Source of the DNA: Natronolimnohabitans sp. A-GB9
GTDB lineage: Archaea > Halobacteriota > Halobacteria > Halobacteriales > Natrialbaceae
Assembly: GCF_030848565.1 (NCBI RefSeq)
Contig: NZ_JAVDDV010000020.1
Coordinates: forward strand, 1-60,070
Direction of reading: 5' to 3'
DNA length: 60,070 nt
A program made the position numbers and the translations under genes. Under the pieces are notes generated by a model, which was given only the letters and a program-made list of their open reading frames with translations, had not been told where the DNA came from and did no database searches. Every line of letters starts with the position of its first letter. Position 1 is the first letter of the stretch. Below are positions 25,798 to 34,230 of the stretch, piece by piece.

Positions 25798-25816
25798 TAG
25801 AAACTTCTAAATACGG
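25798..25816 (+). promoter_or_regulatory. EamA promoter with short inverted repeat
   Basis: TAGAAACTTCTA (25798-25809) is an inverted repeat that runs into a TATA-like TCTAAATACG about 25-30 bases before the EamA ATG at 25837. The overlap of dyad and TATA box fits repression of the transporter gene. Confidence 0.45.
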
Positions 25817-25836
25817 AGGTCAGTTTCGAAGCGAGT

Positions 25837-26787
25837 ATGACTATACTGGGAACGATCCCAAACGAGTACCGCGAAGCGGTGCTCTTTTCGATGCTTGCAC
25901 TCTGCTGGGGGAGTTCGTTCGTGGCGATCGAGATCGGACTCGAGTACGTGCCACCACTGCTGTTTGCTGGCTTCCGCTATGCGATCGCCGGCGTGATCGT
26001 CTTCGGATACGCGGCTATGGTCGCCGACCGGATCTGGCCAACGAGTCGCGGCGAGTGGCTGGCGGTGACTGTCGCCGGCGTTTTCGTCATCGCACTCTAT
26101 CACGGGCTGTTGTACCTCGGTGAGCTGTACGTTCCGGGCGCGGTCGCCGCCACCGTCGCCAGTACGGCGCCGATCCTCACGGCGGCGTTCGCCGGCGTCC
26201 TCCTGCCGGACGAGCGACTCGCACCCGTCGGCGTCGTCGGCTTCGTGCTCGGCCTCCTCGGCGTGATCGCGATCGTCCAGCCCTCCCCGTCGGCGCTCGG
26301 CGGCGACGTGACCGTCGGTGCGGCACTGGTGTTCGCCTCGGCTATCGCCTTCGCCCTCGGCAGCGTCCTCACTCGCCCGATCGACTCGCAGCTGCCCCTC
26401 GAGTCGCTCCAGGCGTGGGCGATGCTCGTCGGCGCCGGCGTGTTGTTCGGTTGGGCTGGTCTGCGTGGAGAGTCGGTTGCGGCGATCGAGGTGACGCCGA
26501 TGGCGCTGCTTACCTTCGCCTACCTGACGCTGATCTCCGGCGTGTTCGCCTTCTTCCTCTACTTCGAACTGCTCGAGCGAAGCGGGGCGACACAGGTCGT
26601 CCTCGTCGGCTACGCCGAGCCCGTGGTCGCGATGGGCGTCAGCTGGGTCGCGCTTGGGTACGTCGTCGATTCCGTGACGGTCCTCGGACTGCTCGTCATC
26701 CTCGTGGGCTTCGTGCTCATCAAACGCAACGCGCTCCGGGCGTTGCTTCGTTCCGTCCTCGGAACGCGGTCGGCGACGACGCCGTGA
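25837..26787 (+). CDS. EamA/DMT family exporter
   Basis: The 316-residue protein has ten predicted membrane helices arranged as two EamA repeats. The first repeat begins LFSMLALCWGSSFVAIEIGL and the second AAALVFASAIAFALGSVLTR-like (VGAALVFASAIAF). DMT-superfamily members export amino acids, nucleotides or drugs. Divergence from an Lrp-family regulator hints at an amino-acid-type substrate, but the sequence does not define it. The start follows a well-placed promoter. Confidence 0.92.
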   Translation: MTILGTIPNEYREAVLFSMLALCWGSSFVAIEIGLEYVPPLLFAGFRYAIAGVIVFGYAAMVADRIWPTSRGEWLAVTVAGVFVIALYHGLLYLGELYVPGAVAATVASTAPILTAAFAGVLLPDERLAPVGVVGFVLGLLGVIAIVQPSPSALGGDVTVGAALVFASAIAFALGSVLTRPIDSQLPLESLQAWAMLVGAGVLFGWAGLRGESVAAIEVTPMALLTFAYLTLISGVFAFFLYFELLERSGATQVVLVGYAEPVVAMGVSWVALGYVVDSVTVLGLLVILVGFVLIKRNALRALLRSVLGTRSATTP

Positions 26788-26903
26788 GACGGGCTGTCGT
26801 ACTGTCGATCGATCAGAACAGTCTCGTCGACTGAGTAGACCCAGATATCTGCACTGTCGAAAACCTTTATCAGGACACACGTTGCGGGGTCGAACAACGA
26901 CCC

Positions 26904-27572
26904 ATGACGCCAGACCCACAGACAACCGAGATCACGGCCGTCTGCCACGTTCGCGCGCCGCTGTTGCTCGAGCCGGTCGATCGGCAGATCGAGACCCTGC
27001 AGGCCTGCGAGTCCGAAGGGAGGATCGACGACCTGTTGCTTCGCAGTTGGCCCAAAGAGATCGCACTGACCGAGAACAGCCCCTATCAGGAGGCCCTCGA
27101 GAGCTTCGAGCGGTTCGAACAGTGGGCCGACCAGCGCGGCGTGAGCGTTCGGCCGCCGTTCAAACAGCGCACGACGACCTCGCAGGTGACCGGCAAGACG
27201 AAAGAGTTGCTCGTGACGCCGCTGCTCTGTCTCGAACTCTACGCGGACGACGAACTGGTCGGCGTCTTCCCACACAGCGACGAAACCACCGACGAGACGT
27301 TCACGACCGACGAGGCGATCGCTGCACTGCGAACCGGCGAGTTGCCGACGCCGCTCGAAGGGACCGCCGAGACGACCACGCAGTCGGCGACGGACGCCGA
27401 CGGCGGTAACGACTGCCCCGAGTGTGGCGAGTCGTTGATCGACGGTCAAGGGGTGTTCGCCTGTACTAACTGCGGCTGGGTCGGCACCGTCACCGAAACG
27501 GGCGCCTACGTCGCCAAGGACGACCTCGCGCGCTCGAAAGAGCGAACCGCTCCGGTCGCCGAGTCCAACTGA
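26904..27572 (+). CDS. Haloarchaeal protein with C-terminal zinc ribbon, function unknown
   Basis: The 222-residue protein has an N-terminal alpha/beta region (about 8-125). It starts ITAVCHVRAPLLLEPVDRQI and includes KTKELLVTPLLCLELYADDELVGVFPHS. A low-complexity linker then leads to a zinc ribbon (CPECGESL and CTNCGW, about 172-192). A TATA-like CCTTTATCAGG is 30-40 bases upstream. The ribbon suggests nucleic-acid or protein binding. I do not recognise the N-terminal family beyond similar haloarchaeal proteins. It converges on trmJ, 12 bases away. Confidence 0.75.
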   Translation: MTPDPQTTEITAVCHVRAPLLLEPVDRQIETLQACESEGRIDDLLLRSWPKEIALTENSPYQEALESFERFEQWADQRGVSVRPPFKQRTTTSQVTGKTKELLVTPLLCLELYADDELVGVFPHSDETTDETFTTDEAIAALRTGELPTPLEGTAETTTQSATDADGGNDCPECGESLIDGQGVFACTNCGWVGTVTETGAYVAKDDLARSKERTAPVAESN

Positions 27573-27584
27573 GAACGTCAGCGA

Positions 27585-28355
27585 TTAGTTTCCGTTTTCC
27601 GCCGGCCGCTCAGTTGCCCGCCTGAGAACGCCAAGCAGCGTGTTCGCCTCGCGTTCGGTCAGATCCGCGCGGCCGAACACCCGTCGGAGCATACGCATCG
27701 TCTTGTCGTGTTTCTCTTCGGGATGGTTGATCTCCGCGAGGAGATCTCCCCACTGGTCGTAGAGTCGATCGACGGTGGGTTCGGACGCTCGAACGCGCTC
27801 GAGGTCGGGGAGTTGGGTGTCCTCATCGGAGAGCGTGAGCCCGCGGAGTTCGTAGAGCGTGATCGTCGCCGCCTGACCGAGGTTGAGAACGGGGTAGTCG
27901 GCGTTGGCGGGGATCGAACAGATCTCGTCGATCCGAGCGAGTTCCTCGTTTGTCAGCCCGACCCGTTCGCGCCCGAAGACGAGCGCAGTCGGTGCCTCGA
28001 CGGTCGGGAGCCGCTCGGCGAGATCGGCCGGCGTCGAGAACGGAAAGCGGACGTGACTGCGGTCGTCCTCGTTTGTCACCGCAGTACAGCCGATCGTGTG
28101 GTAGTCGTCGACGAGTCGGTCGAACTCGAGTTCGGTCGCGTTCGGGAGGATGTCCGCTCGCGCCTGGCCCGCGAAGCCGTAGGCCTCGCCGTCGGGATCG
28201 AGTTCTGGCGGATCGACGAGCAACAGCTCCTCGAATCCGAAGTTCTTCATCGCTCGCGCGATAGTGCCGACGTTACCCGGCGACTGGGCGTCGACGACGG
28301 CGACCGCTGGCGGCGTTCGTTCGGTCGGTCGGTCGTCGGAGGGGTCCGGAGTCAT
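27585..28355 (-). CDS. trmJ: tRNA 2'-O-methyltransferase TrmJ, SPOUT family
   Basis: The 256-residue protein has the SpoU/SPOUT motifs SPGNVGTIARAMKNFGF, VFGRERVGLTNEEL and PVLNLGQAATITLYEL. Together they form the trefoil-knot S-adenosylmethionine site. Archaeal TrmJ methylates position 32 of tRNAs (cytidine in the studied Sulfolobus enzyme). The C-terminal about 90 residues, ending MRMLRRVFGRADLTEREANTLLGVLRR, match the TrmJ dimerisation extension. The start MTPDPSDDRP gives a short disordered leader; no better start is nearby. Confidence 0.9.
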   Translation of the reverse strand: MTPDPSDDRPTERTPPAVAVVDAQSPGNVGTIARAMKNFGFEELLLVDPPELDPDGEAYGFAGQARADILPNATELEFDRLVDDYHTIGCTAVTNEDDRSHVRFPFSTPADLAERLPTVEAPTALVFGRERVGLTNEELARIDEICSIPANADYPVLNLGQAATITLYELRGLTLSDEDTQLPDLERVRASEPTVDRLYDQWGDLLAEINHPEEKHDKTMRMLRRVFGRADLTEREANTLLGVLRRATERPAENGN

Positions 28356-28658
28356 CGTTCAGTACACGATATCCGCTCGAGGAGCGGAGTAGCCGTTTCG
28401 ATTTCGACCGTCCGAATCGAGTCGAACGGAGGAATCGAGGAGAGATGGGGTTCGGAAGACGCTCGAGTGGTATATATCTTCGAAATCGGTTCGAACGACG
28501 TGGCAGGTAGTTGGAGGCCAAACGGCTATACGGACGTGATCGATCGACGACGACAACCGATACTGCAAGGGAGGCTCGCAGTCACCACGCACGATGGTAG
28601 AAGGCCTAACTATAGATGGGTGAAGACCAAGTCCGACCCCTGCGTAATACGATACCGA
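28356..28658. other. 303-base gap between trmJ and the cupin gene
   Basis: Divergent intergenic region. A TATA-like GTGGTATATATCTTC lies near 28460-28475, and AACTATAG near 28608 may serve the cupin gene. No small gene or RNA was recognised. Confidence 0.4.
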
Positions 28659-29009
28659 ATGACTCATATTTCGATCACCGACGTGGTTGACGAGCTAGAA
28701 CCGGAGCAACTCCAGCACCAAGAAACACTCACGGCCGGGCCGCTCACCGTGGAGGTAGGCAAATATCCTGCTGGCAGTGCCGCCCCGAAGAACCCCCACA
28801 ACGAAGCGGAACTGTACTACATTCTTTCGGGGTCGGGGAAACTCCGTGTTGGCGACGACACCCACGATATCGAGGCGGGTGATCTCGTATACGTCGAACC
28901 CAACCTCGAGCACGATTTTTTCGCCATCACTCAGGAGATCACGGCCCTGATTATTCTCGGGCCATCGACCGCCCCCACGTCGTACGGTATTCGTGAAGAT
29001 GACGGCTGA
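28659..29009 (+). CDS. Cupin domain protein
   Basis: The 116-residue protein is a single cupin barrel. The first metal-site motif is PHNEAELYYILSGSGKLRV, with His and Glu ligands. The second is VEPNLEHDFFAI, with a histidine ligand. Small cupins bind a metal and act as isomerases, dioxygenases or binding proteins; the substrate cannot be told. The ATG at 28659 (MTHISITDV) is the natural start, because the longer frame to 27708 is antisense to trmJ. Confidence 0.85.
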   Translation: MTHISITDVVDELEPEQLQHQETLTAGPLTVEVGKYPAGSAAPKNPHNEAELYYILSGSGKLRVGDDTHDIEAGDLVYVEPNLEHDFFAITQEITALIILGPSTAPTSYGIREDDG

Positions 29010-29282
29010 GCGAATACTCTCTCGAGTTGGAAACAGACCGAATACCCGTCTGATGGGCCTCCAGGGTGGGTCGCAACCCGGTGGAATCTGGTAGTAAATC
29101 CGACGAACTTCGACGGTCCGTCGGCTGTATCTGCCAGTGGTGTCGGATCCCCGGTCAGCGAGCCAAGCGAGAGAGCCAGACGATCACGTGTCCGTCTCAC
29201 CCGGTAACCAGAACCACCATGATGCTGTCGGTGTCCGAAGAAAAGCGCTGTACACCTCGAGCCGTTACGCGGCCTCGAGTCG

Positions 29283-30551
29283 TTACACGGACTGTTCGTT
29301 CCACTCGCCCACGTCGACAGCCAGCCCTGCCTGACGAAGCCGGTCGGCGAGTGGCGTTCCGATACCTGATGCCGGTGTGAGAAGTCCACCCGTGAGTGGA
29401 GAGTCTGTCTCATCGCGCACCAGACACATCGCAGCCTCGCTGATCAGCTTCGCAGTCGCACCGTATCCCGGATCCCGATCGGCGCTGATCTCACTCTCTA
29501 CCACGAACGGACCGTCGGTGGCGGTCCCACGACCGAGTACCCGCAGTGTGAAGTATCCGTTTTCGATCTCTTCTCTCGTCGGCCCCTCGCCTGGGTCGGG
29601 AAACACCAGCCGACGCAACCCCTCTCGAGTCGGTCCGAACGACATCACAGCGGTCGCGATACCGAGCCCCGCCGAGACAGCACTCGCACCTGCGAGGCCG
29701 CTGAGGCCGTCACCCGTGGGTATGACCTCTGTACACTCGAATTCACGACCCCACGGATATCCGAGCAGGGCATTGCTGCGTCGAACGACTCGTTCGTTCA
29801 CGACCGCCATCGGCGACGGGGCCGTCCACTCCGACCGTAACGGGTCCGTTTTCGGGACGGACTGTGTCCCCGGGTCGATACCGTCGCGCTCGCCTTTGGG
29901 TGCCAGCGAGTACGGATTCCGAAGCGTCTGCCGGGCTACTGGGTCAGTGTTTGCGGCCTGAAACAACGTCACAAGACTGTCCATCGTTCCGCCACTCACC
30001 CCTCCGCGACCGTCCTCGAGGTATATCCGCACCAGATCACACGACGTCCCGAACTCGTCACGGGCAAACGACTGGACGAGCAACGTAGCGAGATCGGCGG
30101 GGATCGAGTCGAATCCGCAGCTGTGTACGATGCGCGTATCGGCCTCGACCGCCGCGTCGTGGTACCGGTCGATCATCTCCCGTACCCAGTTTATTTCCCC
30201 AGTCAGGTCACAGTAGTCCGTTCCAGCCGCGATACACGCCTCGACGAGTGGCGTACCGTAGGTCGTGTACGGTCCGACTGTCGTACAGACGACCCGGGTG
30301 CTTTCGGCGACTGCGTGAAGGCTTTCCGGATCGGTCGCGTCACCGATAACGATCGGGATATCGTTCCACGCAGAGCGTCGCTCGACGAGCGCCGCTTCCA
30401 GTTCTTCGAGCCGTGTCTCGTTGCGACCGCCGAGTGCAAGCGAGAGGTGGTCGGGCGTGTACTGTTCAGTGAGATGCTCTGCGACGAGACGGCCAGCGAC
30501 GCCGGTTGAACCCCAGACGACGAGGTCGTACTTTCGGTCGGTGTTCGACAC
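29283..30551 (-). CDS. Saccharopine dehydrogenase-like NAD(P) oxidoreductase
   Basis: The 422-residue protein starts with a Rossmann motif VVWGSTGVAGRLVAEHL. It has the family segment VGPYTTYGTPLVEACIAAGTDYCDLTGE, followed by SCGFDSIPADL. This is the trans-acting enoyl reductase / saccharopine dehydrogenase-like group rather than a lysine-pathway enzyme. Mycobacterial relatives act in lipid synthesis; the archaeal substrate is unknown. It stands alone, with the CTGTC palindrome 61 bases upstream of its start. Confidence 0.85.
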   Translation of the reverse strand: MSNTDRKYDLVVWGSTGVAGRLVAEHLTEQYTPDHLSLALGGRNETRLEELEAALVERRSAWNDIPIVIGDATDPESLHAVAESTRVVCTTVGPYTTYGTPLVEACIAAGTDYCDLTGEINWVREMIDRYHDAAVEADTRIVHSCGFDSIPADLATLLVQSFARDEFGTSCDLVRIYLEDGRGGVSGGTMDSLVTLFQAANTDPVARQTLRNPYSLAPKGERDGIDPGTQSVPKTDPLRSEWTAPSPMAVVNERVVRRSNALLGYPWGREFECTEVIPTGDGLSGLAGASAVSAGLGIATAVMSFGPTREGLRRLVFPDPGEGPTREEIENGYFTLRVLGRGTATDGPFVVESEISADRDPGYGATAKLISEAAMCLVRDETDSPLTGGLLTPASGIGTPLADRLRQAGLAVDVGEWNEQSV

Positions 30552-30611
30552 GTGTATCGACTGTACTTGGCCGGCTACGCTCTCAACTGTTTGGTCCTTT
30601 CACATGGTTGA

Positions 30612-30626
30612 TACTGTCGGACAGTA
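30612..30626. promoter_or_regulatory. Palindrome TACTGTCGGACAGTA upstream of the saccharopine-type gene
   Basis: This is the longest perfect copy (15 bases) of the CTGTCSGACAG motif. It is the only copy lying upstream of a start (61 bases before the ATG at 30551, minus strand) rather than after a stop. It also borders the AT-rich flank of the predicted origin. Confidence 0.5.
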
Positions 30627-30892
30627 CGGATCGTTACCATACCGCTTTGCAGGTACACAGTGACTTTTCGAGAGAACAACACTAGTTAGGGAGTGATTCT
30701 AGCTAGATACTTAGAGAGTCTAGAGTGTATAGATAATCTAGGTTATATAAAATATACTAGGATATAGTGGAGGAACGAAGGTTGATATATTGGAACGAGT
30801 CGTACTCGAGAACGAGAGATTGTTTCTGAGGCGGTCTACGCCGGGTTATCGTAAGTGCTGAGGCTTTAGCGGCGATCGACCGAACGGCTCGA

Positions 30893-30924
30893 GGGGACAC
30901 ACACCCCCATCGCGTTTGTAACGG
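30893..30924 (-). repeat. Origin recognition box-like arm, left
   Basis: On the minus strand this 32-base arm reads CCGTTACAAACGCGATGGGG and continues GTGTGTGTCCCC. It matches the right arm except for one substitution and one extra TG dinucleotide. The G-run points away from the centre, toward the AT-rich tract. Confidence 0.85.
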
Positions 30925-31043
30925 CATACACGTGTGGGGGACTATTCGTGGAACACACCTTTGTCGCGGATGTAAAATAAGACTTTCAGCGGCTATTTCG
31001 CGACGAATACCCGGATCCGATCGAACCCACCCCCACCCGTTCA

Positions 31044-31074
31044 CCGTTACAAACGCGACGGGGGTGTGTCCCCC
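31044..31074 (+). repeat. Origin recognition box-like arm, right
   Basis: The 31-base arm reads CCGTTACAAACGCGACGGGG and continues GTGTGTCCCC. It is in inverted orientation to the left arm, with its G-run pointing toward orc1/cdc6. Orc1 proteins in haloarchaea recognise ORBs with this AAACxxxxGGGGGT-like layout. Confidence 0.85.
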
Positions 31075-31393
31075 GAACCGGAACCAGAGAACGGACTTCT
31101 GGTTGTGCTGTCGTCCGATATCGGAGCGAACGCCACCATAGTTTCACACACCTAATATAATTCGGACACGAGCCGATCTTGACTCCTGGCCGAACCGCGA
31201 CGGAGACCGACGCCAGCGTTACATCCGCGAGGGGGGTGTCGGTGATTGGCACGCTCGAGGTGGGAAACGCCACTCGGACCGTCGTCGACTTAGAAACGCG
31301 AGGGTGCTTTCTGAACGGAATCTCCGATACTGTACGAGTTTCCGGCGGAGATACCGCTCGCAGAGCGTATTTACATTCGCGATCGATCTCCAT

Positions 31394-31406
31394 ACCTTTA
31401 TTTCGA
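31394..31406 (+). promoter_or_regulatory. TATA-like box of orc1/cdc6
   Basis: ACCTTTATTTCGA lies about 28-40 bases before the ATG at 31434 and supports that start over the longer reading frame beginning at 31179. Confidence 0.45.
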
Positions 31407-31433
31407 TTCGGTTGGAAGCCACGGGGTACCGAA

Positions 31434-32669
31434 ATGTCCGCCAACGACGATCGTGATCCACTCTTCCGGTACGACGATCCGGTCTTCGCCGACGAGCGGT
31501 TGCTCGAGATCACGCATCTCCCCGGTCCGGACCGGATCGTCGGGCGCGACGAGCAGATGCAACGGGTGGCGGACGCCCTGAATCCCGCCATTTTCGGGAG
31601 CGAGCCCAACCACCTGTTTATCTTCGGGAAGACGGGAACCGGTAAGTCACTGATCTCCCGATCGGTCACCCAGCGCGTAATTTCGGAGGCCCAACGCGAC
31701 GACGTCAGGGTCAAGTACGCCTTCATCGACTGCGGGGAGCAAAACACCGAGGCGTCGATCGTCAAGACGATCGCACAGATCGTCAACGAACCCGATCGGA
31801 GCGGGATCACCGTTCCCGACCGCGGCCTCGGCACCGGCGACTACTACAAACGGCTCTGGCAGGCCGTCGATCACTGCACCGACGTCACTATCGTCATCTT
31901 GGACGAGATCGACATGCTCGAGGACGACGAGGTCCTTCGCAAACTCTCACGGGCCGGCGAGAACCGCCGCATCTCGGACTCGAGTATCGGTATCATCGGG
32001 ATCTCGAACAAGATCGACTTCCCCGACCATCTCTCGGAACGCGTCAAATCGAGCCTGTCACGCGACGAACTCGTTTTCTCGCCGTACGACGCGAACCAGC
32101 TCGTCGAGATCTTAGAGAAACGTCGCGACGCGTTCCACGACGACGTCCTCTCCGACGACGTGATCCCGCTGACCGCCGCTCTCGCGGCCCAGGAACACGG
32201 CGACGCGCGGAAGGCGATCGACATCCTTCGCAACGCCGGTCGCATCGCGAAAAAGCGAAACGACTCCCAGGTCACCGCGGATCACGTCCGCGACGCCAAG
32301 GAGAAGACCGAGGCCGATCGATTCAACGAACTGATCGAGGGCTCTCCCCAACAGGCCAAGGCGATCCTGTATGCGCTGACGCTGCTGACCGAGAACAGTT
32401 CGGAAAAGGAGTTCCCGACGAAGATCATCTACAACCAGTATAAGTCGATCGCCCGCCAACTCGACTTCGACGTTCTCTCTGAGCGCCGCGTACAGGAGAT
32501 CCTCCAGGAACAGAACTTCCTCAACGTGATCCAATCGGAACGCGAAGGCCGTGGACGTGGACGGGGCGCCCACGCCAAACATCGACTGCTCGAGAACCCC
32601 TCGATCGTCAAGAAAGTGCTCCTGCGGGATTCACGACTGGCCGTCCTCAAGGACGACGAAGACGAGTGA
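31434..32669 (+). CDS. orc1: Orc1/Cdc6 replication initiator
   Basis: The 411-residue AAA+ ATPase has Walker A FGKTGTGKSLIS, Walker B VTIVILDEIDML and sensor motif IIGISNKIDF. A C-terminal winged-helix domain (SERRVQEILQEQNFLNVIQ) binds ORB sequences. It lies beside its probable origin, and a plus-strand order orc1-folP-mptE follows. Size is normal for archaeal Orc1/Cdc6. Haloarchaea carry several paralogues, so the number suffix (which orc) cannot be fixed from sequence here. The start MSANDDRDPLFRYDDPVF fits the family; the frame to 31179 is rejected. Confidence 0.95.
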   Translation: MSANDDRDPLFRYDDPVFADERLLEITHLPGPDRIVGRDEQMQRVADALNPAIFGSEPNHLFIFGKTGTGKSLISRSVTQRVISEAQRDDVRVKYAFIDCGEQNTEASIVKTIAQIVNEPDRSGITVPDRGLGTGDYYKRLWQAVDHCTDVTIVILDEIDMLEDDEVLRKLSRAGENRRISDSSIGIIGISNKIDFPDHLSERVKSSLSRDELVFSPYDANQLVEILEKRRDAFHDDVLSDDVIPLTAALAAQEHGDARKAIDILRNAGRIAKKRNDSQVTADHVRDAKEKTEADRFNELIEGSPQQAKAILYALTLLTENSSEKEFPTKIIYNQYKSIARQLDFDVLSERRVQEILQEQNFLNVIQSEREGRGRGRGAHAKHRLLENPSIVKKVLLRDSRLAVLKDDEDE

Positions 32670-32723
32670 CGGCACCTCGTCGCCAACCGCGATACCTTTG
32701 AGGCTCCTGGCCACAGTCTGCGT

Positions 32724-33923
32724 ATGGACAACGTCGACGCGGCAGGGCTGGGGATCGGTGACGACTATCCGCCCCGAATTATGGGCGTGTTAAACGTCAG
32801 CGAGGAGTCCCCCTACGATCCGAGCGTCTACGACGATCCCGGCGAGGCGGCTCGATACGTCGACGCGGAACTCATCGACGAAGGCGCCGATATCGTCGAC
32901 ATCGGCCTCGAGTCGGCGAACAAACGCTTCGACGTGCTCTCGGCTGAAGAGGAACTCGACAGACTCCACGTGGCACTCGAGACGATCGAGAGCGTCTCCG
33001 GCGACGCGGTGTTTTCGATCGAGACGCGGTACGCCGCGGTGGCCGACGAGGCCCTCTCACAGGGGTTCGACATGGTAAACGACATCGCCGGCTTCGCCGA
33101 CCCGGAGATGCCGACCGTCTGTGAGGAACACGACGCCGCCGTCGCGAAGATGGCGAGTCCGCCGGATATCGAGCGTCCCGGTGCGGTCGAGGAGACCGAC
33201 TGGGCCGAACGGAAATCGGCCGACTGGGCCGCCGAGGCCGACTACGTCGATCAGGTCTACGAAGCGCTGAAACAAAACGGACTGACCGACAAGACGATCG
33301 TCGATCCGGCCTTCGGCGGTTGGAGCGAGGCCCAGACCCTCGAGGACGACCGCGAGACGTTCCGTCGCCTGCGGGAGTTTCGCGCACTCGATCGACCCAT
33401 GCTGGTCTCGATCAACCGGAAGAACTTCTTAGGCGAGATCGCGGGCCGGGAGACCGACGAGCGGCTGCCGGTCAGCCTCGCGGCGACGTCGCTGGCCGTC
33501 GAACGCGGCGCACACGTGATCCGCACCCACGACGTCGCCGAGACGCGCGACGCGGCCCTGATCGGGGACGCGTTTACCGACCGATCCCGAGCCGCCGTCG
33601 GCGGGCTCTCGGTCTCGCGGCTCGACGTCGACTCGAACCGCGAGCTCCGGACTCACCTCGCGGAACGCGGGATCGACCCCACAGTCGCCGACGACTGGTC
33701 GACGCTGGCAGTCGAGATCGACGGCCTCGACGGCGACAAACGGGTCCGGTTTACGTCGATCGTCGCCGACGTCAACACCGGCGCTCCTGCGTTCAGTGTT
33801 ACCACAGACCGGCTACTGTTGGTGGGCACAAATTCGGGAATTTCCGACGTTTCCGACCGTCTCCGCAACGAAGACGGTGCGTTGAGTACGGTCGGTGATT
33901 CACTCTCAGAAATGCTTGAGTAA
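32724..33923 (+). CDS. folP: Dihydropteroate synthase with C-terminal extension
   Basis: The first about 270 residues match dihydropteroate synthase. They contain MGVLNVSEESPYDP, the GADIVDIGLES segment, the pterin-site VNDIAGF and KTIVDPAFGGW. This enzyme joins a pterin to p-aminobenzoate in folate or tetrahydropterin synthesis. An about 120-residue extension without a family I recognise follows. Haloarchaea use folate-type cofactors, so the activity is plausible. It starts 55 bases after orc1 and is followed by the structured element and mptE, another pterin gene. The N-terminal MDNVDAAGLGIGDDYPPRI is a typical lead. Confidence 0.88.
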   Translation: MDNVDAAGLGIGDDYPPRIMGVLNVSEESPYDPSVYDDPGEAARYVDAELIDEGADIVDIGLESANKRFDVLSAEEELDRLHVALETIESVSGDAVFSIETRYAAVADEALSQGFDMVNDIAGFADPEMPTVCEEHDAAVAKMASPPDIERPGAVEETDWAERKSADWAAEADYVDQVYEALKQNGLTDKTIVDPAFGGWSEAQTLEDDRETFRRLREFRALDRPMLVSINRKNFLGEIAGRETDERLPVSLAATSLAVERGAHVIRTHDVAETRDAALIGDAFTDRSRAAVGGLSVSRLDVDSNRELRTHLAERGIDPTVADDWSTLAVEIDGLDGDKRVRFTSIVADVNTGAPAFSVTTDRLLLVGTNSGISDVSDRLRNEDGALSTVGDSLSEMLE

Positions 33924-33940
33924 GAGAAAGCTTATGACGG
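33924..33940 (+). promoter_or_regulatory. TATA-like box before the structured element
   Basis: GAAAGCTTATGACGG follows the folP stop and has an A/G-rich BRE-like run before CTTATGA. A start about 25 bases downstream would begin near the structured segment at 33957-34036, so the element may have its own promoter. Confidence 0.35.
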
Positions 33941-33956
33941 AGGCTTCAAAACGAAG

Positions 33957-34036
33957 GAGTGGACGCCGGGCGGCCTCCCGGGTAGGGGTACTTTGGAGGC
34001 GACTCCCGGCCCACAACACGGAATTATTGTGGTGTT
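33957..34036 (+). ncRNA. Candidate small structured RNA between folP and mptE
   Basis: Nested stems are visible. GCCGGG (33965-33970) pairs with CCCGGC (34005-34010). Inside, GCCTCC (33973-33978) pairs with GGAGGC (33995-34000) around a 16-base loop, with small internal bulges. Directly after the outer stem comes CCACAACA, like an ACA box of an H/ACA guide RNA, and a second hairpin follows (ACAACAC with GTGGTGT, 34013-34035). A promoter-like CTTATGA lies about 25 bases before it. It may be a small RNA, or a leader that controls mptE. No kink-turn or guide pocket could be confirmed. Confidence 0.35.
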
Positions 34037-34053
34037 ACGCCGATCAGTGACGA

Positions 34054-34105
34054 CTCGAGTCTGAGCGACACGCTCCTACAACGATCTGCCTCGAGTCTGA
34101 GCGAC
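34054..34105 (+). repeat. Direct repeat CTCGAGTCTGAGCGAC, two copies
   Basis: The 16-base word CTCGAGTCTGAGCGAC occurs at 34054-34069 and again at 34090-34105, 36 bases apart, in the mptE leader. Function unknown; it may mark a recent local duplication. Confidence 0.7.
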
Positions 34106-34230
34106 GTATCCCTGTGACGTCTCCCTCGAGTCGAACGGCGCCTCGAGGGGCTCGTGGTGGTTTCTGGCCGCGACAGCAGGTCGACGGTGTCGACCCGAAC
34201 GCAGATACGACGTCGGTACCCAGTGGCCGT

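Larger units (their letters stand above)
30660..31080. other. Predicted replication origin (oriC) beside orc1/cdc6
   Basis: An AT-rich tract at 30660-30800 contains repeated CTAG and TATA words. It is followed by a long inverted repeat whose arms (30893-30924 and 31044-31074) look like haloarchaeal origin recognition boxes ending in G-runs. The space between arms is 119 bases and includes GATGTAAAATAAGAC. An orc1/cdc6 gene begins 360 bases further right. Haloarchaeal origins typically pair ORB repeats with an adjacent cdc6 gene, so this is a strong candidate. The likely unwinding element is the AT-rich tract or the inter-arm segment. Confidence 0.8.

Noticed and set aside
30279-30289. A sixth copy of the palindrome (CTGTCGTACAG)
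   Set aside because: It lies inside the saccharopine-type coding sequence and differs in the centre, so it is most simply chance.
31179-31433. Longer N-terminus for orc1/cdc6 beginning 85 codons earlier
   Set aside because: The extra residues are not like Orc1 N-termini, and a TATA box directly precedes the ATG at 31434.
31075-31433. A further gene between the ORB arm and orc1/cdc6
   Set aside because: The gap shows no acidic frame. The readable frames are antisense or shared with the rejected longer orc1 start.
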